From: Schistosoma haematobium | Taxonomy: Eukaryota; Platyhelminthes; Trematoda; Strigeidida; Schistosomatidae | DNA length: 64,000 bases | Assembly (NCBI RefSeq): GCF_000699445.3 | Contig: NC_067200.1 | Coordinates: 4,666,950-4,730,949, forward strand | Direction of reading: 5' to 3' | Shown: positions 13,607 to 22,660 of the stretch, piece by piece | Layout: every line of letters starts with the position of its first letter | How positions within the stretch are numbered: the stretch's first letter is position 1 | Translations under genes and position numbers: made by a program | Notes under the pieces: generated by a model | Told to the model about the DNA's origin: nothing | The model's input: the letters and a program-made list of their open reading frames with translations, nothing else | The model's database searches: none

Positions 13607-15310
13607 TAAATGGCTCATAATCAAGAACCTAGTGTCACCAAAAAGTGCATAGATCCATCGAACATCTAATGATCTATAGAGATTAGTTTCAAAATATAAG
13701 TGATCCACAGCATCAATACATAGAATATGGTGATGATTTAAAGTACTCACTTATTATATTAGGTAATGAAGCTATTGTTACATTTGGTTTCACGGTAGCA
13801 AGCGGAGGTCGAACTGTAGTGGATTTATCAGCAGGTATTATTTTAGGCGGTACATAGGATTTTCCTAAGGGCATCCAAACAGGATGAATAGGACGAAATG
13901 ATTTCGGTCGCAAATTTGATGAACAAGTCTCAGGAAATGACTGCAAAAATTGTGCTATGGAAGTATTTAGATTCCCCAGTTGCCATGGAAGATTGGCCTT
14001 TTTTAAATGAGGGATGACTGAAACGTAAGGTGTAATATGCATGTGAGAAGTAAAATACATTGATGTTTTCATTAGAGAGTAAACTGATTTTACGTAAATG
14101 TGTACCACAAAGGTTAGTTTGTTACATTCTGAACTACATATGTATTGAGAGGGTGAACGACAATATCTGTTGGTTAAAAAAAGATTGGATGGATATGAAT
14201 GATCCCTTTTATACGAATAAACAAAGCCTAATGATGTTACTTATTCACGAAAATACTCTATTTAACCAGATTTTATAAACTTTTCAGCGAACTAATCACA
14301 GAATATTTTCTTTGATTAAATTAAGGTAGAACTTCTAGATATCTCAGTATACAAATCTTCATTTTAATAACATGATAGAATAATTTTGGCACTCGGATTC
14401 GATCTATCAAATAGCTAATTTAAACCGAAGAAAGAGACATAGGCTAGTAAATTTAACTAGCATTTTTACTAATTGCACAAAATGTAGTTCATATCCTGAA
14501 ACACTACTTGAGTAGCCAGAGAAGTTAGAGAGTTATGGAAACCCAGTAACGTAAATGACTGTTTAGAGAAGCTTAAGTTCTGGTGTAGTAAAACCCGCTA
14601 CAGCGTCAATATACTAGAGAACAGTAAGGCGGCACCTTATTGGCTTTATTAGCTAAGGTATTACTTGCAGTCCTCATCAGTAGTTTAATGTAAATAACTC
14701 TGGTCGAACTCAGGGGCATCAAATGTACTCAAGAATAATCACGACTACAGTGTTTGCCTCAACTCAAATCTGCATTCCTTTCTCTACAAAGCTCAAATTA
14801 GCACTCAACTTGCAGGCTTGTGGAGTTATTATTACACGCGCCACTGCCTTTTCGGACTTATTTTTTATGCTAAGAAACATTGTAATTAAGAAAGGTAATA
14901 TTAGAGCAGCAGTAGGACCTTCCGACAACTTTAACAAGAGAATACTTACGATTTTAATCTACCTGTCAAAATAACCAGAAAATAGGTGGCATGAACGAAT
15001 ATACAGGCTGACACACTTTGTCTGAAATCTGTTGGGTTATGACAACCTTAGAGCTGTCACACCTCTTACCCTACATTAATTAGAATTCAAGTTAATGAAT
15101 AAACACCATCGTTGTCGACCACACAAAACGTTGGCTTACCTTCATTCACAATATGAATATAATCATGAATAATATCCAGCAAAGTTAATTCTCTGAAATA
15201 CAAAGGTATCTCATTCACTGATGCATAGTGATAACGAAATTCAGATAAGTGGACGTTTTCTCGAAGGAAAGCACCAGCAGCGATAACGCAATTGCTATCT
15301 CGCAAAAATC
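1727..15310 (-). CDS. Unrecognised multi-exon gene, Ser/Thr/Asn-rich protein (gene span)
   Basis: Seven exons run on the minus strand: 15310-15140, 14017-13751, 12813-12141, 10786-10693, 8214-7861, 5593-4729 and 2454-1727. Each is an open frame bounded by an AG acceptor and a GT donor. The phases agree at all six junctions (1, 1, 2, 0, 0, 1), about 1,050 residues in all. The first two exons are compositionally ordinary and probably folded, with a hydrophobic stretch in 15310-15140 and proline-rich text in 14017-13751. The rest is mostly Ser, Thr and Asn with poly-Asn and poly-Ser runs. I recognise no domain. The composition is common in flatworm nuclear regulators, but that is only an analogy. 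The 5' exon or exons lie beyond 15310, where a CR1-like element begins. The 3' end is either the donor at 1726 or a TGA nine bases further. Confidence 0.75.
2455..4049. other. Intron of the minus-strand gene, no other gene seen
   Basis: Plus-strand open frames at 2558-2826 have no codon bias or domain and are not called. The only structured element is the AT microsatellite at 3703-3752. Confidence 0.5.
3703..3752. repeat. (AT)n microsatellite
   Basis: An uninterrupted run of about 25 AT dinucleotides inside an intron. Confidence 0.95.
4050..4562 (+). repeat. SINE-like repeat R1, full-length sense copy
   Basis: This is the most complete sense copy, about 510 bp. It begins near GGTACGGCCGAGAG and ends in an A/T tail reading TTTAAATAAATAA. 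It is the reverse complement of 57878-58392 at lower identity. It has no ORF. A retroposon-like tail and variable truncation at other sites suggest a SINE or the 3' end of a LINE. No convincing pol III A/B boxes were found, so its class stays open. Confidence 0.75.
4729..5593 (-). CDS. Exon of the Ser/Thr/Asn-rich gene
   Basis: An 865 bp exon has acceptor ACATATCTAG and donor GTACAC, a weak donor chosen because it alone keeps the phase with 2454-1727. It starts with [19 protein letters not shown], a likely acidic helix. About 260 residues rich in Ser, Thr and Asn follow, with a basic cluster PSKRQCLRH near the end. The first ATG-like codon is not a start; the frame runs back to the acceptor. 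Confidence 0.75.
5594..7599. other. Intron of the minus-strand gene
   Basis: No coding region supported. It holds a decayed Penelope-type terminal fragment at 6175-6245. The small ORFs at 5745 and 6616 have no support. Confidence 0.5.
6175..6245 (+). repeat. Decayed hammerhead-bearing Penelope terminal fragment
   Basis: The core of the 35411-35468 motif is recognisable. The segment ATGAATTCATGTTATTCTGC and the following TTTGTTCTTGCTCT match it closely. The conserved CUGANGA and GAAA boxes are mutated (TTGATATGA and TAAA), so it should not self-cleave. Confidence 0.6.
7600..7795 (+). repeat. GC-rich retroelement end fragment with AAGT/AAAT tail
   Basis: This GC-rich block contrasts with the intron around it and ends in AAGTAAGTAAATAAGTGAATAA, a simple-repeat tail as at LINE 3' ends. 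Its first part is reverse-complementary to 9005-9075. It runs up to the donor side of exon 7861-8214. Confidence 0.55.
7861..8214 (-). CDS. Exon of the Ser/Thr/Asn-rich gene
   Basis: A 354 bp exon of 118 codons, phase 0 at both ends, with acceptor TTTCATTGTAG and donor GTAAGT. It starts with [20 protein letters not shown], a likely helix, and then becomes Asn- and Ser-rich with a poly-Ser run. It ends in LWNDWFG. No stop occurs in frame. Confidence 0.8.
8570..8800 (+). pseudogene. Degenerate RTE reverse transcriptase 3' fragment
   Basis: The plus strand can be read, with stops, as the C-terminal part of an RTE polyprotein: the IDEVV...FHRI stretch that in better copies (51230-51730, 63704-63943) precedes the RWLGHVLRM block. 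It is heavily mutated and short. Confidence 0.4.
8838..8925. repeat. (TC)n(AT)n compound microsatellite
   Basis: About 12 TC repeats are followed directly by about 30 AT repeats. Confidence 0.95.
9005..9120 (-). repeat. GC-rich retroelement fragment, inverse of 7640-7720
   Basis: CCGGTCCCAAGCCCGGG and the following GGGCATGGGGTCAGC are the reverse complement of a block at 7643-7720. The two copies flank exon 7861-8214 and the compound microsatellite in opposite orientation. Confidence 0.55.
9160..10445 (+). pseudogene. Internally deleted RTE (SR2/SR3-type) LINE
   Basis: Fragments of one polyprotein occur in order. Endonuclease-like text ([10 protein letters not shown]) lies near 9260, the end of the endonuclease domain ([21 protein letters not shown]) at 9370-9555, and a post-palm segment ([22 protein letters not shown]) at 9770-9850. 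The C-terminal end, with [16 protein letters not shown], lies at 10142-10444. Most of the endonuclease and the RT palm are missing. Stops and frameshifts are frequent. It sits in an intron of the minus-strand gene. Confidence 0.7.
10693..10786 (-). CDS. Short exon of the Ser/Thr/Asn-rich gene
   Basis: A 94 bp exon has acceptor CATCATACAG and donor GTGAGT. It encodes 31 full codons with a Pro-rich start and an acidic end (SYEEELDME). It enters in phase 2 and exits in phase 0, agreeing with its neighbours. It is too short to call alone; the splice signals and phase support it. Confidence 0.7.
10870..11131 (-). mobile_element. MITE family M1, antisense copy
   Basis: This is the reverse complement of the family seen at 1049-1313: GAACGAACCAATCAG at the left, ATAACCCTAAC in the middle and TTCATAAATTATAGTCTCAC at the right. 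The left terminal repeat is partly lost. It has no ORF. Confidence 0.6.
11210..11720 (-). repeat. Further M1-derived fragments
   Basis: GGATTTTCACGCGAAATT near 11250 and GTGATGAAAACACTAACC near 11595 match internal parts of M1 in antisense order, with unrelated sequence between and no terminal repeats. Confidence 0.4.
12141..12813 (-). CDS. Exon of the Ser/Thr/Asn-rich gene
   Basis: A 673 bp exon has acceptor GATTTTCAG and donor GTAAGA. It opens with a Ser/Gly-rich stretch, then [16 protein letters not shown], then a long low-complexity region rich in Ser, Thr, Asn and Gln. It ends in a basic TRRK. The exit phase is 2, and the Arg codon is completed by the first base of exon 10786-10693. The open frame continues upstream of the first ATG to the acceptor, so it is an internal exon. 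Confidence 0.8.
13545..13605. repeat. (AAT)n microsatellite
   Basis: About 20 AAT units in an intron between exons 12813 and 13751. It creates spurious poly-Asn and poly-Tyr frames on the two strands. Confidence 0.95.
13751..14017 (-). CDS. Exon of the Ser/Thr/Asn-rich gene
   Basis: A 267 bp exon has acceptor ACGTTTCAG and donor GTGAGT. It encodes a Pro- and Lys-rich segment including [20 protein letters not shown] and [18 protein letters not shown]. It enters in phase 1 and exits in phase 1, matching both neighbours. No family assigned. Confidence 0.75.
14018..15139. other. Intron of the minus-strand gene
   Basis: No repeat family or coding signal seen between exons 14017 and 15140. Confidence 0.5.
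15140..15310 (-). CDS. Exon of the Ser/Thr/Asn-rich gene (first visible exon)
   Basis: A 171 bp exon encodes 57 residues including [20 protein letters not shown] and [13 protein letters not shown]. The acceptor follows a TTTATTTCGTAG tract and the donor is GTAAGC. It enters in phase 1, so at least one earlier exon is missing from view. It ends in phase 1 and joins 14017 cleanly. It is the least repetitive part of the protein and the best query for identifying the family. Confidence 0.7.
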
Positions 15311-15418
15311 CTACGAAATAAACTCTTAAAAATGTTGCTAACCGAGGACAAGTCCTGATATTTCAGAGGGAAGCAAATTGAAATAGTCTGTCATTCTTAA
15401 AAGTACCGTCCACGTTCA

Positions 15419-15463
15419 AAATGGTTCAAGTAGTTCAGATGGTTCAAATGGTTCAGATGGTTG
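15419..15463 (-). repeat. 9-bp tandem repeat at the CR1-like 3' end
   Basis: About five units of ATGGTTCAR (plus-strand reading) lie at the 3' terminus of the minus-strand CR1-like element. CR1 elements are known to end in short 8-9 bp direct repeats instead of poly(A), which supports the clade call and marks the end of the element. Confidence 0.7.
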
Positions 15464-16228
15464 TGGACGGAATAGAAGCTTTCGCTTAACAGGCTTCCGT
15501 GTCTAGTAGCAGGGAACCACGAATAACTTCAGGCAGGAACCAAGGTATGTTAACGATAAAAGAGTGAAAAGAAATTGGTAAATCATTTTATGATACTATC
15601 CTTAGACCTTAAGAATAGATCAAGTTGCCTCTTAAAGGACTCCTGTGAAGTCGCTTGGACTAGCTCCGCCGGCGGCAAATTCCAGCATTTGACAACTCTT
15701 AATGAGTAGAAGTTGTGTCTACAGTCCTTTCTGCTTTGTTATGTCTCCAATTACTGGGTGTAACCCCGTAGTTTGGTATCGGGACTAAGCTTAAGTAGGT
15801 ATTTAAGAGGATGTCCAGAAGTGTTAAGGATACTGTAAGCCATCAGAAGGTCATCTCTAAGACGCCTATACTTTGATGGGTAAAGCCTAGGTGATTGGAG
15901 ACGCTCCTCATAAAGTTTAAATTTGAGTCCCCGAACTGACTTCGTGGCTCGCCGTTGGATACGCCCCAGAATTTCCTTACCCTTTTGGAGTGAGGGAGGA
16001 TATACTATAGGGACGGATAAAACTGTTGAAAACTATATGAAAAGTTTTTCCGTCAAACTGGCCAAAAATGAGCTTCAATGTTACCAGTGCAAGGTTTTCT
16101 CGAAAGGCATTTTCGTCACAGTTAGCGTACGACTTTAAATCGTGGGGCACTAGGACTCCTAAATCTTTTTCGACTCGTGATGCTATTACAGGGGAGTCCT
16201 CTATGTTGTAACCATAGTCAGCGACATG

Positions 16229-16880
16229 TCACAGATGGACTACTTTACACTTTGAAGTGTTAAAGGTAAGTTCGTTATCGTCTGCCCAACTTTGAAGTCG
16301 AGTCACATCCTCCTGAAGTGCCCGTATATCGTCTTGGTTGCGTATCTCTCTCCAAAGTTTCACGTCGTTGGCAAAAAGTAATAAGTCTGACGTTGCCTGT
16401 TGAGGAAGATCATCTATATAAATCAAGAAGAGAAGAGGTCCCATTACTGAGCCTTTGGGGACCTCACTAGGACATTGCATAGCCTGAGATAAAGTAGAGT
16501 TGACCCTGACCTTAAAATGTCGATTTTTCAGATATGAAATGAGCCGATCGATTAGAAGTGGTCTGATACCCAATCGTTTGAGCTTATTGATAAGACATAT
16601 ACGGTTAAACCTATCAAAAGCTTTTGAGAAATCAAGGCAAATGATATCAACCTTCCACTTGCGATCGAGGACACTTATCCATCTGTCCACCGCAGTCAGC
16701 AGGTTGGTTATACAAGAGTCACCCTTCCTGAAATCATGCTGTTGGGGTGAGAAGAAAGCCAAGGACAGTAAATAGTCAGGTATACCATTGCATATCAGGG
16801 ATAGAGAGAAGAGCCACCGGTCGGTAACTTGAAGGTTCGCTGCATCGGCCTCCATTGAAAATTGGTGTGTTGTGAACAAG
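16229..16880 (-). pseudogene. CR1-like reverse transcriptase with mutated active site
   Basis: RT motifs run in order: HDFRKGDSC, then DIICLDFSKAFDR (motif A, first catalytic Asp), then PKGSVMGPLLFLIYIDDLP (motif B region). Motif C reads FANDV where the family has F-A-D-D, so a catalytic Asp codon is AAC (about 16368-16382). The N-terminal part before HDF is scrambled next to the insertion. It is very likely inactive. Confidence 0.8.
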
Positions 16881-16924
16881 CTTCCAAATTTCCTACACAT
16901 AGTTCCCTTTAATATCTTAGAGAG

Positions 16925-17290
16925 CAAGAACAAATATTGGTACAGATTAATATGAATTCATTTTATTTCCTTAGGTTCTCATCAGCTGCTTACAACCTAA
17001 AATATTTGAAATTCAACATTATTACAGATATTGACATAATTATACATAAGAGGGTGATTAAAGATGAATAAATGTATCATGGTGTAGCGAAGATCCCGAT
17101 AGAGTTAATGAGGTCATAAAATCTTGTCTCGAATAAATAAAGTTTGAGAGGGAAAGTTCCGAAACATTGAGGTAGTGGTTAGAGCTCATGAAAATAGATA
17201 AATGGTAATAAAGAATATATTAATTGAAATCAGTCAGTTATGTATGATGTAATTTAATCTTCAGAAAGAGCTGGAGTTTACCTTGACTCA
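16925..17290 (-). mobile_element. Penelope-type terminal repeat inserted in the CR1-like element
   Basis: In antisense it matches the terminal repeats at 34683-34920 and 35270-35490: GCAGCTGATGAGAACC, then AATGAATTCATATTAAT, then TTTGTTCTTGCTCT. The hammerhead core CTGATGA...GAAA is present, but the position before GAAA no longer pairs in stem II. It separates the linker from the RT palm of the host element, so it arrived later. Confidence 0.6.
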
Positions 17291-17297
17291 GCAAGTG

Positions 17298-17700
17298 TTA
17301 GAACATCACGCTAAGTGATGTTGCCAGGATTGAAGCTGCTTCCCTCAGTACAGCAGAATGAATTATATCTGGGCCAGGAAAGGTGTCTTTTCTTAGGTGC
17401 TTGAGTTTCCGGAACACCAAGTCAGCGCTCAGGTTTACTACGGATAGACCTGTGCAGTTGCAGATGAAGCTGTCATCAGCATAGTTGATGTGGACCGGTT
17501 GAAATGTCCGAGAGTATTTTTCAGCCAAAAGGTTAGCGGCGTCTCTGTCGTTATTGGTCGGGCCATTAGGACCAGGCAGCTGGGAAACTCCCGTTTTGGC
17601 TTGACGAAGAGAGGCTGTATAACGGAATAAGCTTTTCGGATTGGAGACAAAGTTACCCATAAGCTTTGTCTCGTAGTGAAGCCTGTCTACTCCTACAGCC
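17298..17700 (-). pseudogene. CR1-like linker before the RT
   Basis: This segment contains NPKSLFRYTASLRQAKTGV, then LAEKYSRTFQPVH, then FRKLKHLRKDTFPGPDIIH, the usual order between endonuclease and RT palm in CR1-like elements. It is cut off by the insertion at 16925-17290. Confidence 0.65.
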
Positions 17701-17939
17701 TTCGTGCATATGGTCCTTATATGCTTGTATTGCCTGTACGCGCTGTTGTTGTCAGTTCGTTTGTACTCTGCCCAACAGTACCTTTTGCGACTTAGCAGGC
17801 AAAGAGTGCGGTTCTTGATGATTGTAGGTTGCTTGTAGCTATTGGGGACCGTTTGAGGAACTGGCTGCTATGTAGCACATAAAAGCGTGTGCAGTAAGAA
17901 GTCCCAATGAGCATCCACATCAAGTTGGGGCTGAAAATC

Positions 17940-18791
17940 TCAATCCACCTGTTGTAGATAGTCCTGTAAAGCTGACACATTCAACCGTTTGAAATTCCAG
18001 CGCCTGTTGTTGGTGAGATCTCTTACCTCAGTTTTACTGACGAAACTGAAGGCTATAATGGCGTGATCGCTTTTCCCCAGGGTAGCCAGGATTGAGAGGT
18101 TTTCAACCAGAAATTCTTCGTTTGTAAATACACAGTCTAAGCGCGACGTTGTCTGACTGTTTCTCCGACGAGTTGCCGACTTCACATTTTCGTGTAGTCC
18201 CAAATCCTCAATGAGATTGAAGAAACGAGCTTCAGTTGAGTTTTCACCCCCAATATACGTATGTTCCGCGAAACTAACTCTAGGGAGATTGAAGTCCCCT
18301 AGAATCAGGATATGAGTGAAACCGAGACGCGTAGAGTGGGATAGTCCCTCCAGCATACGACTGTCATACTCGATCTCGGCATTTGGCTTCCTATATATGA
18401 CTCCGGCTAGGCACCTCAGGGTAGTAGACAATCCTACAGAGCACCATATTGATTCCTCAGGATTGTTAAACTCGAGGTTATGAACATGGTTTGACTCCAA
18501 GCAGGATAGTATTTATATGGCTACTACACCCCCAACTCCTGTTTTTCTGTCTTTATGAGACAAGGACATACGAGGTATTGCTAACTTCTGGTCCGAGAAC
18601 TGAGAAGATATCCAGGATTCAGATATTCCTATCAGATGGGCCTTATTAGCATTGCTAAGTTCACATAGTTCATCCAATTTGTTTGGTGGACTCGCAGAGT
18701 CCATGTATAAGCAGTTTATGCTTTCAATTTGAAACGCGTGAGCTTCTTCCTGTTTGTCTGTGTGAGCCCCTGTGCTTGGTCCCGGCTTCAT
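17940..18791 (-). pseudogene. CR1-like AP endonuclease domain
   Basis: Two frames, 18791-18513 and 18500-17940, cover an apurinic-type endonuclease. The first has HLIGISESWISS (the catalytic Glu region). The second has YRKPN, ILGDFNLP (the GDFN motif), RLDCVFTN and GKSDHAIIAF (the SDH motif). This domain nicks target DNA for target-primed reverse transcription. The motifs survive but the chain is broken between the parts. Confidence 0.75.
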
Positions 18792-19797
18792 GTGGCCTGT
18801 CCGTGTGCATGTGGATTCCAGTCGGCAACCGAAGTCTGTTGGTACGAAATGCTTCCAGAGTTGCAGCCACCATATGGGAGGATGGGAAAGTTATCCTCAT
18901 TAGCCGGGGTCTAGAATCACCGTCCTTCTTCTCCAGACTCGTCGCATGTTCAGTCACTATGTTTCTGAGCCTCAAGGACTGTTTGATGAATTTCCATTCT
19001 CTAATATCAGAGTTTGCTTGACTAGGGTCCGTGTTTTCCAGTACACCTTGCACAATTATATTTCTTCCACGGAAAGACTTCTCGCGAGATTCTTTAGGGA
19101 TGTTCCGGACGAGATTGCGCTCAGAATACGGTATGTCGGACAGTATTCTTACGTTCCCATAGGATTTCAGTAAATGACTAGCTAGCAGGACATCCTCTAA
19201 GTCGGTAGCATTCTTAAGTATTACACGAAGTAGCCTCGGGCGATTTCGATGCTTAGATTCCTTTCTCCGAGTGAGTCGTGTGACTGTCAAAGGCTCTGTT
19301 CTAGGAAGTTTAAGTTTCTTGTTCAATTCACCCCAGAGCATCCTGTCATTTTTGTCCTGCGGACTGAGAGGAAGGCTAGGGTTGTTTCTGAGGTTCATGA
19401 TTATGTGGTAGTCATCACGAAACGTCATTGTTTTCTCAGGTTTTCCGGTGCGTTCAGGTCCAGCGCCTTGTTATTTGGAGGTCGAAGCACGTTTCTGATT
19501 CCTAGGCTCTTTGATGACCGAACGGACATTCTTGGGAGCAGACTGTGCAACCAAATCACCAGTTGACTTCCGTACAACACTTGGGATGTTCAGCTTAGGC
19601 GGTGACGCCTGGTTCTTTTTAGCTCTATTGACGTGGATCCAATCATCTACGGAATTTTTGGGAACCACTGTTGCATTCAAGAACCCTGGGCCGGGAGACC
19701 CGAATTTACTGAGGGAGTCGAAAACCATCGACGTAATAATAATAATAATATATTTCTGCATGTGTAGGTACACACCGTTTTTACAGGCATGATCCAT
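18724..19797 (-). pseudogene. CR1-like ORF1 protein
   Basis: Two overlapping frames (19797-19471 and 19428-18724) give a basic protein. The second has a region resembling the RRM-like fold of LINE ORF1 proteins (LLRVILKNATDLEDVLLAS, DIPYSERNLVR). A second related block follows (RPRLMRITFPSSHMVAATLE). ORF1 proteins bind the element RNA as a chaperone. The frame break between the two parts and the overlap with the endonuclease frame suggest decay. Confidence 0.6.
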
Positions 19798-19810
19798 TAA
19801 TTACAACATT

Positions 19811-20548
19811 TGTTGGTTCGCAAAATGCTTCCCAACTTATTAAGTTTATAGTTGTTATAAAGTGAAATCGTAGAGCGCTTGCTGTAAACTATGACCTTGA
19901 GAGGACGCGTACGTCAAGTTCGCTCCAAACGTCAGAAGTTTCATAGCTGTGCTCTCAGAGCAAGATTCTGAAGGAGAAAAAAAAGAGAAACAGAAGAGCA
20001 GCAAGGCACTTGGATATGAACGCCAAAGGTTGCTTAACATTGTGTAGTAGAGCGGACAGAGGTATAATAAATTAGAATAAATTCATATAATGTCTTGTTA
20101 GTGTGAAGTGAAGTCAGAGGCTCCATATTAGAGAATGTACTAATAAAGAACAACGAGTTGTGATGTTTAACAAGTTGGAGTAAGCTCACATGAAGGAAGG
20201 GAAGTCAAGGTTGGTACAAGGAAAGCGGTTTATTAGAAGGGTGTGTATATAGAGGGTGAGGTGTTAATACTAGTGACTATATCTTTCATTGTCTTTTTTC
20301 TTTTCTTTTTTTTGTCCATCCGATGTCAGCCACGCAATCCTAGTGTAAAAGTCCGAGTTAGCATGTTATAGGTTGTCTTAGTAGAATAGCTAATCCAGCA
20401 TATTATTGGAAACATGAGTCTGAGTGGTGAGCGTAGGAAGACAATCTATATATATAATGATGGTGCTGAGTTTCAACATGTCATCATAAGTGCTAATGCA
20501 TGCTCTATCGATGGTAGATCTGTCGACATCCTTATTCCTTTTTTCGTT
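19811..20548. other. No recognisable feature
   Basis: No supported ORF. A T-rich run (20290-20315) and short purine runs only. It lies between two CR1-like remnants. Confidence 0.4.
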
Positions 20549-20990
20549 GCGCGCTCTTGTTTGTCTAGTTCTGGACGGAATACAAGAAGCTTTCGATTAA
20601 CGGGCTTCCGTAGCTGGTGGCAGGAGATCACCCATACCTCTAAGTAAGAACCTAGGTATCTTAACAGTAACAGGGAAAAAAGAAAAAATACAGTAACTCA
20701 TAGTTAGATACTGTCCTTGGTCCTTAAGAATATGTCAAGTTTTGTCTTAAAAGACTCTTGTGAGGTCGCTCAGACTGGTTCAGTCAGTGGCGATTTCCAG
20801 AATTTTACTGCTCATAAGAAGTAGAAGGTTTGTCTTCGGTCCGTTCTGGTGTGTTGTGCCTCCGAATTCTGGGTGTTACCCCTAAGGCTTGTGGTGGGAC
20901 TGAGCATAAGTAGGTGTTTAAGGGGATGCTCAAAAGTGTTGAGGATGTTATACGTCAATAATAAGTCAACTCTAAGACGCCCGTATTCAA
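20549..20990 (-). repeat. 3' fragment of the same CR1-like family
   Basis: This closely parallels 15461-15870: GGAATACAAGAAGCTTTCG, a CTTCCGT block, AAGAATATGTCAAGTT and TAAGACGCCC occur in the same order. It is a 3'-end-only copy as expected from 5' truncation during target-primed reverse transcription. Confidence 0.65.
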
Positions 20991-20999
20991 ATCATTTCT

Positions 21000-21399
21000 G
21001 TAACCAATATCTATCAGTGATACGGCTTTATACTGTTATACTGTAACACTCAACTTACGGTGACTTATTAAAATATCCCTACACGAAATCATTTTATCAT
21101 TATTATCCCATTTTTAGCCAAAATAAGCTTTACCCAAATTTTCATTTTAATCGTGTAAGTATTAAAATACATTTAAAAATTATTACATGTATTTCGCGAC
21201 TAGATGCTGCCGCCTTCTTTTCGATTTATCTTTCAGCTTATCAATACCCAGAGGATTCTTATTATTCTTGGTAACCTCCGGCGCGCGACAATCCCATCCA
21301 ATTTGATGTCGAACCAAGATCACGTTGATTCTGGTGGGAGAGTAGTGTAGTGGCGTTGGGCCATAACCACACAATCCTCAAAGGTGAACACGAGACAAC
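21000..21399. other. No recognisable feature
   Basis: A short minus-strand ORF (21374-21183) with a basic C-terminus lacks any recognisable motif; not called as a gene. Confidence 0.35.
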
Positions 21400-21750
21400 T
21401 GGGAAAATAGATACCCAATATTTAACGTGGAAACAAACCCTACGATGGAGAAGGCGGGAACAATGAGTCGAATTAATTCTAGTTGATCGGATGGCATGAC
21501 TCGGCCTTGCAGGCGTGGTTCCTGCGGAATGTTACCTCATACCTTTTATTTATATTAAATATATTGTCCTATCTTTAGCCTAAGTTTGTTCTCCATTATG
21601 TATTGGTGATTGTTACGGTGCAAGGAGTTGGTGTGGACGATGACGTGACTTCCACGTAAGATCTTATAGATTAGGCAGTTATATCATGACAACTCTACAA
21701 TTTTAGGATTGGATCTATTATTAGAGCAGTAATAATATCATAGTAAACCA
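21400..21750 (+). repeat. Dispersed repeat R2, copy 1
   Basis: It shares with 37130-37450, in the same order and orientation, the blocks GGCATGACTC, ATTAAATATATT, GTGACTTCCACGTAA and ATTAGGCAGT...CTACAATTTTAGGAT. No ORF. Type unknown. Confidence 0.6.
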
Positions 21751-22111
21751 TAATTCTACATTACTATCAACGGCACTAATGTGAAAAAGCAACCGGAATG
21801 TTGAATCTAAAAGTCTGTCTCTGTTTCGTAAGCCCATTATTGTTGCGAACTGAATGTCATTACTGAATATTTATCCTTTCATACTGCCTGAGTAATCATT
21901 TTACTTGCTTCTTGTGATCATTTTCATTCTATCACCCTTTCGTGCTAAAGTGTCCAAGTTTTCTCACGGCGAATATTCAGGTTTTAATCGAGCAGTATGA
22001 TAAATGGTGTTTTCGAAATCGATAAGACAAAATGTGTCCTCGAATCCCGAGACATACAAACCTACAAAAAATTGTCAAAATCGGTAGGACTAATTCGCTG
22101 AGGCCGCTAAA

Positions 22112-22660
22112 CTACCCTTCACTGAACAATACAGAACAATGTTTTTCTCTAGATAGAAGATCATGCCATTCCACATAGTTTATAACAGCCATCCGAATAA
22201 TCTTTTCTATCAGTCTTACAACTGCACTAGTTGAGCTAACGAATCGATAGTTACTAACTAAATCTCTACTCTCAGCCGTATACTCCGGACCAATCATCGC
22301 GTCGTACCAGTGTATGGACAGTCTGGACTGCCGCCGAGACACATCAAACAGAATCGCTAACGGTTCAACAATTTCACCTAATATGGCGTCCACAATCCCA
22401 GGATAAATATCATCAGGACCACTGAACGTATCAGGTTTGAGATGCTGAAGTAGTCTTAAGACAGTAGATTTCTCAATGACTACATGGTCCATCAACAAGC
22501 CGCTACAATCACAATGAATCGTTGGTCGTTCTTCATTACTGACAGAAAACATTTTACTGAAATATTTCGATAAAGCTTCAGCTTTTTCGATATATTTTCT
22601 TGCCAGTGTTAACGGATTTTCTTGTATCGGAAGTGATCGTTGGGTGGCTTAGGGTAAAGT
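22112..22660 (-). pseudogene. CR1-like reverse transcriptase fragment
   Basis: Minus-strand text includes LLQHLKPDTFSGPDDIYPGI, EPLAILFDVSRRQSRLS and LVSNYRFVSSTSAVVRLIEK. It ends at WHDLLSREKHCSVLF. This is the linker and the N-terminal finger region of a CR1-like RT. It stops before motif A. It belongs to a different subfamily from the 15.4-19.8 kb element. Confidence 0.7.

Larger units (their letters stand above)
15419..19810 (-). mobile_element. CR1/jockey-like non-LTR retrotransposon, decayed
   Basis: The minus strand carries, 5' to 3', an ORF1-type nucleic-acid-binding protein, an AP endonuclease, a linker and a reverse transcriptase. A 3' UTR and a 9-bp terminal repeat follow. The coding region is split by frameshifts and by an inserted Penelope-type fragment at 16925-17290. 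A second copy of its 3' end is at 20549-20990. The element lies just upstream of the first visible exon of the minus-strand host gene, probably in an intron. Confidence 0.8.

Noticed and set aside
13417..13750. ORFs with long poly-Asn or poly-Tyr runs
   Set aside because: They are translations of the (AAT)n microsatellite on the two strands.
18683..19792. Plus-strand ORFs of about 60-110 codons
   Set aside because: They are antisense shadows of the CR1-like ORF1 and endonuclease frames.
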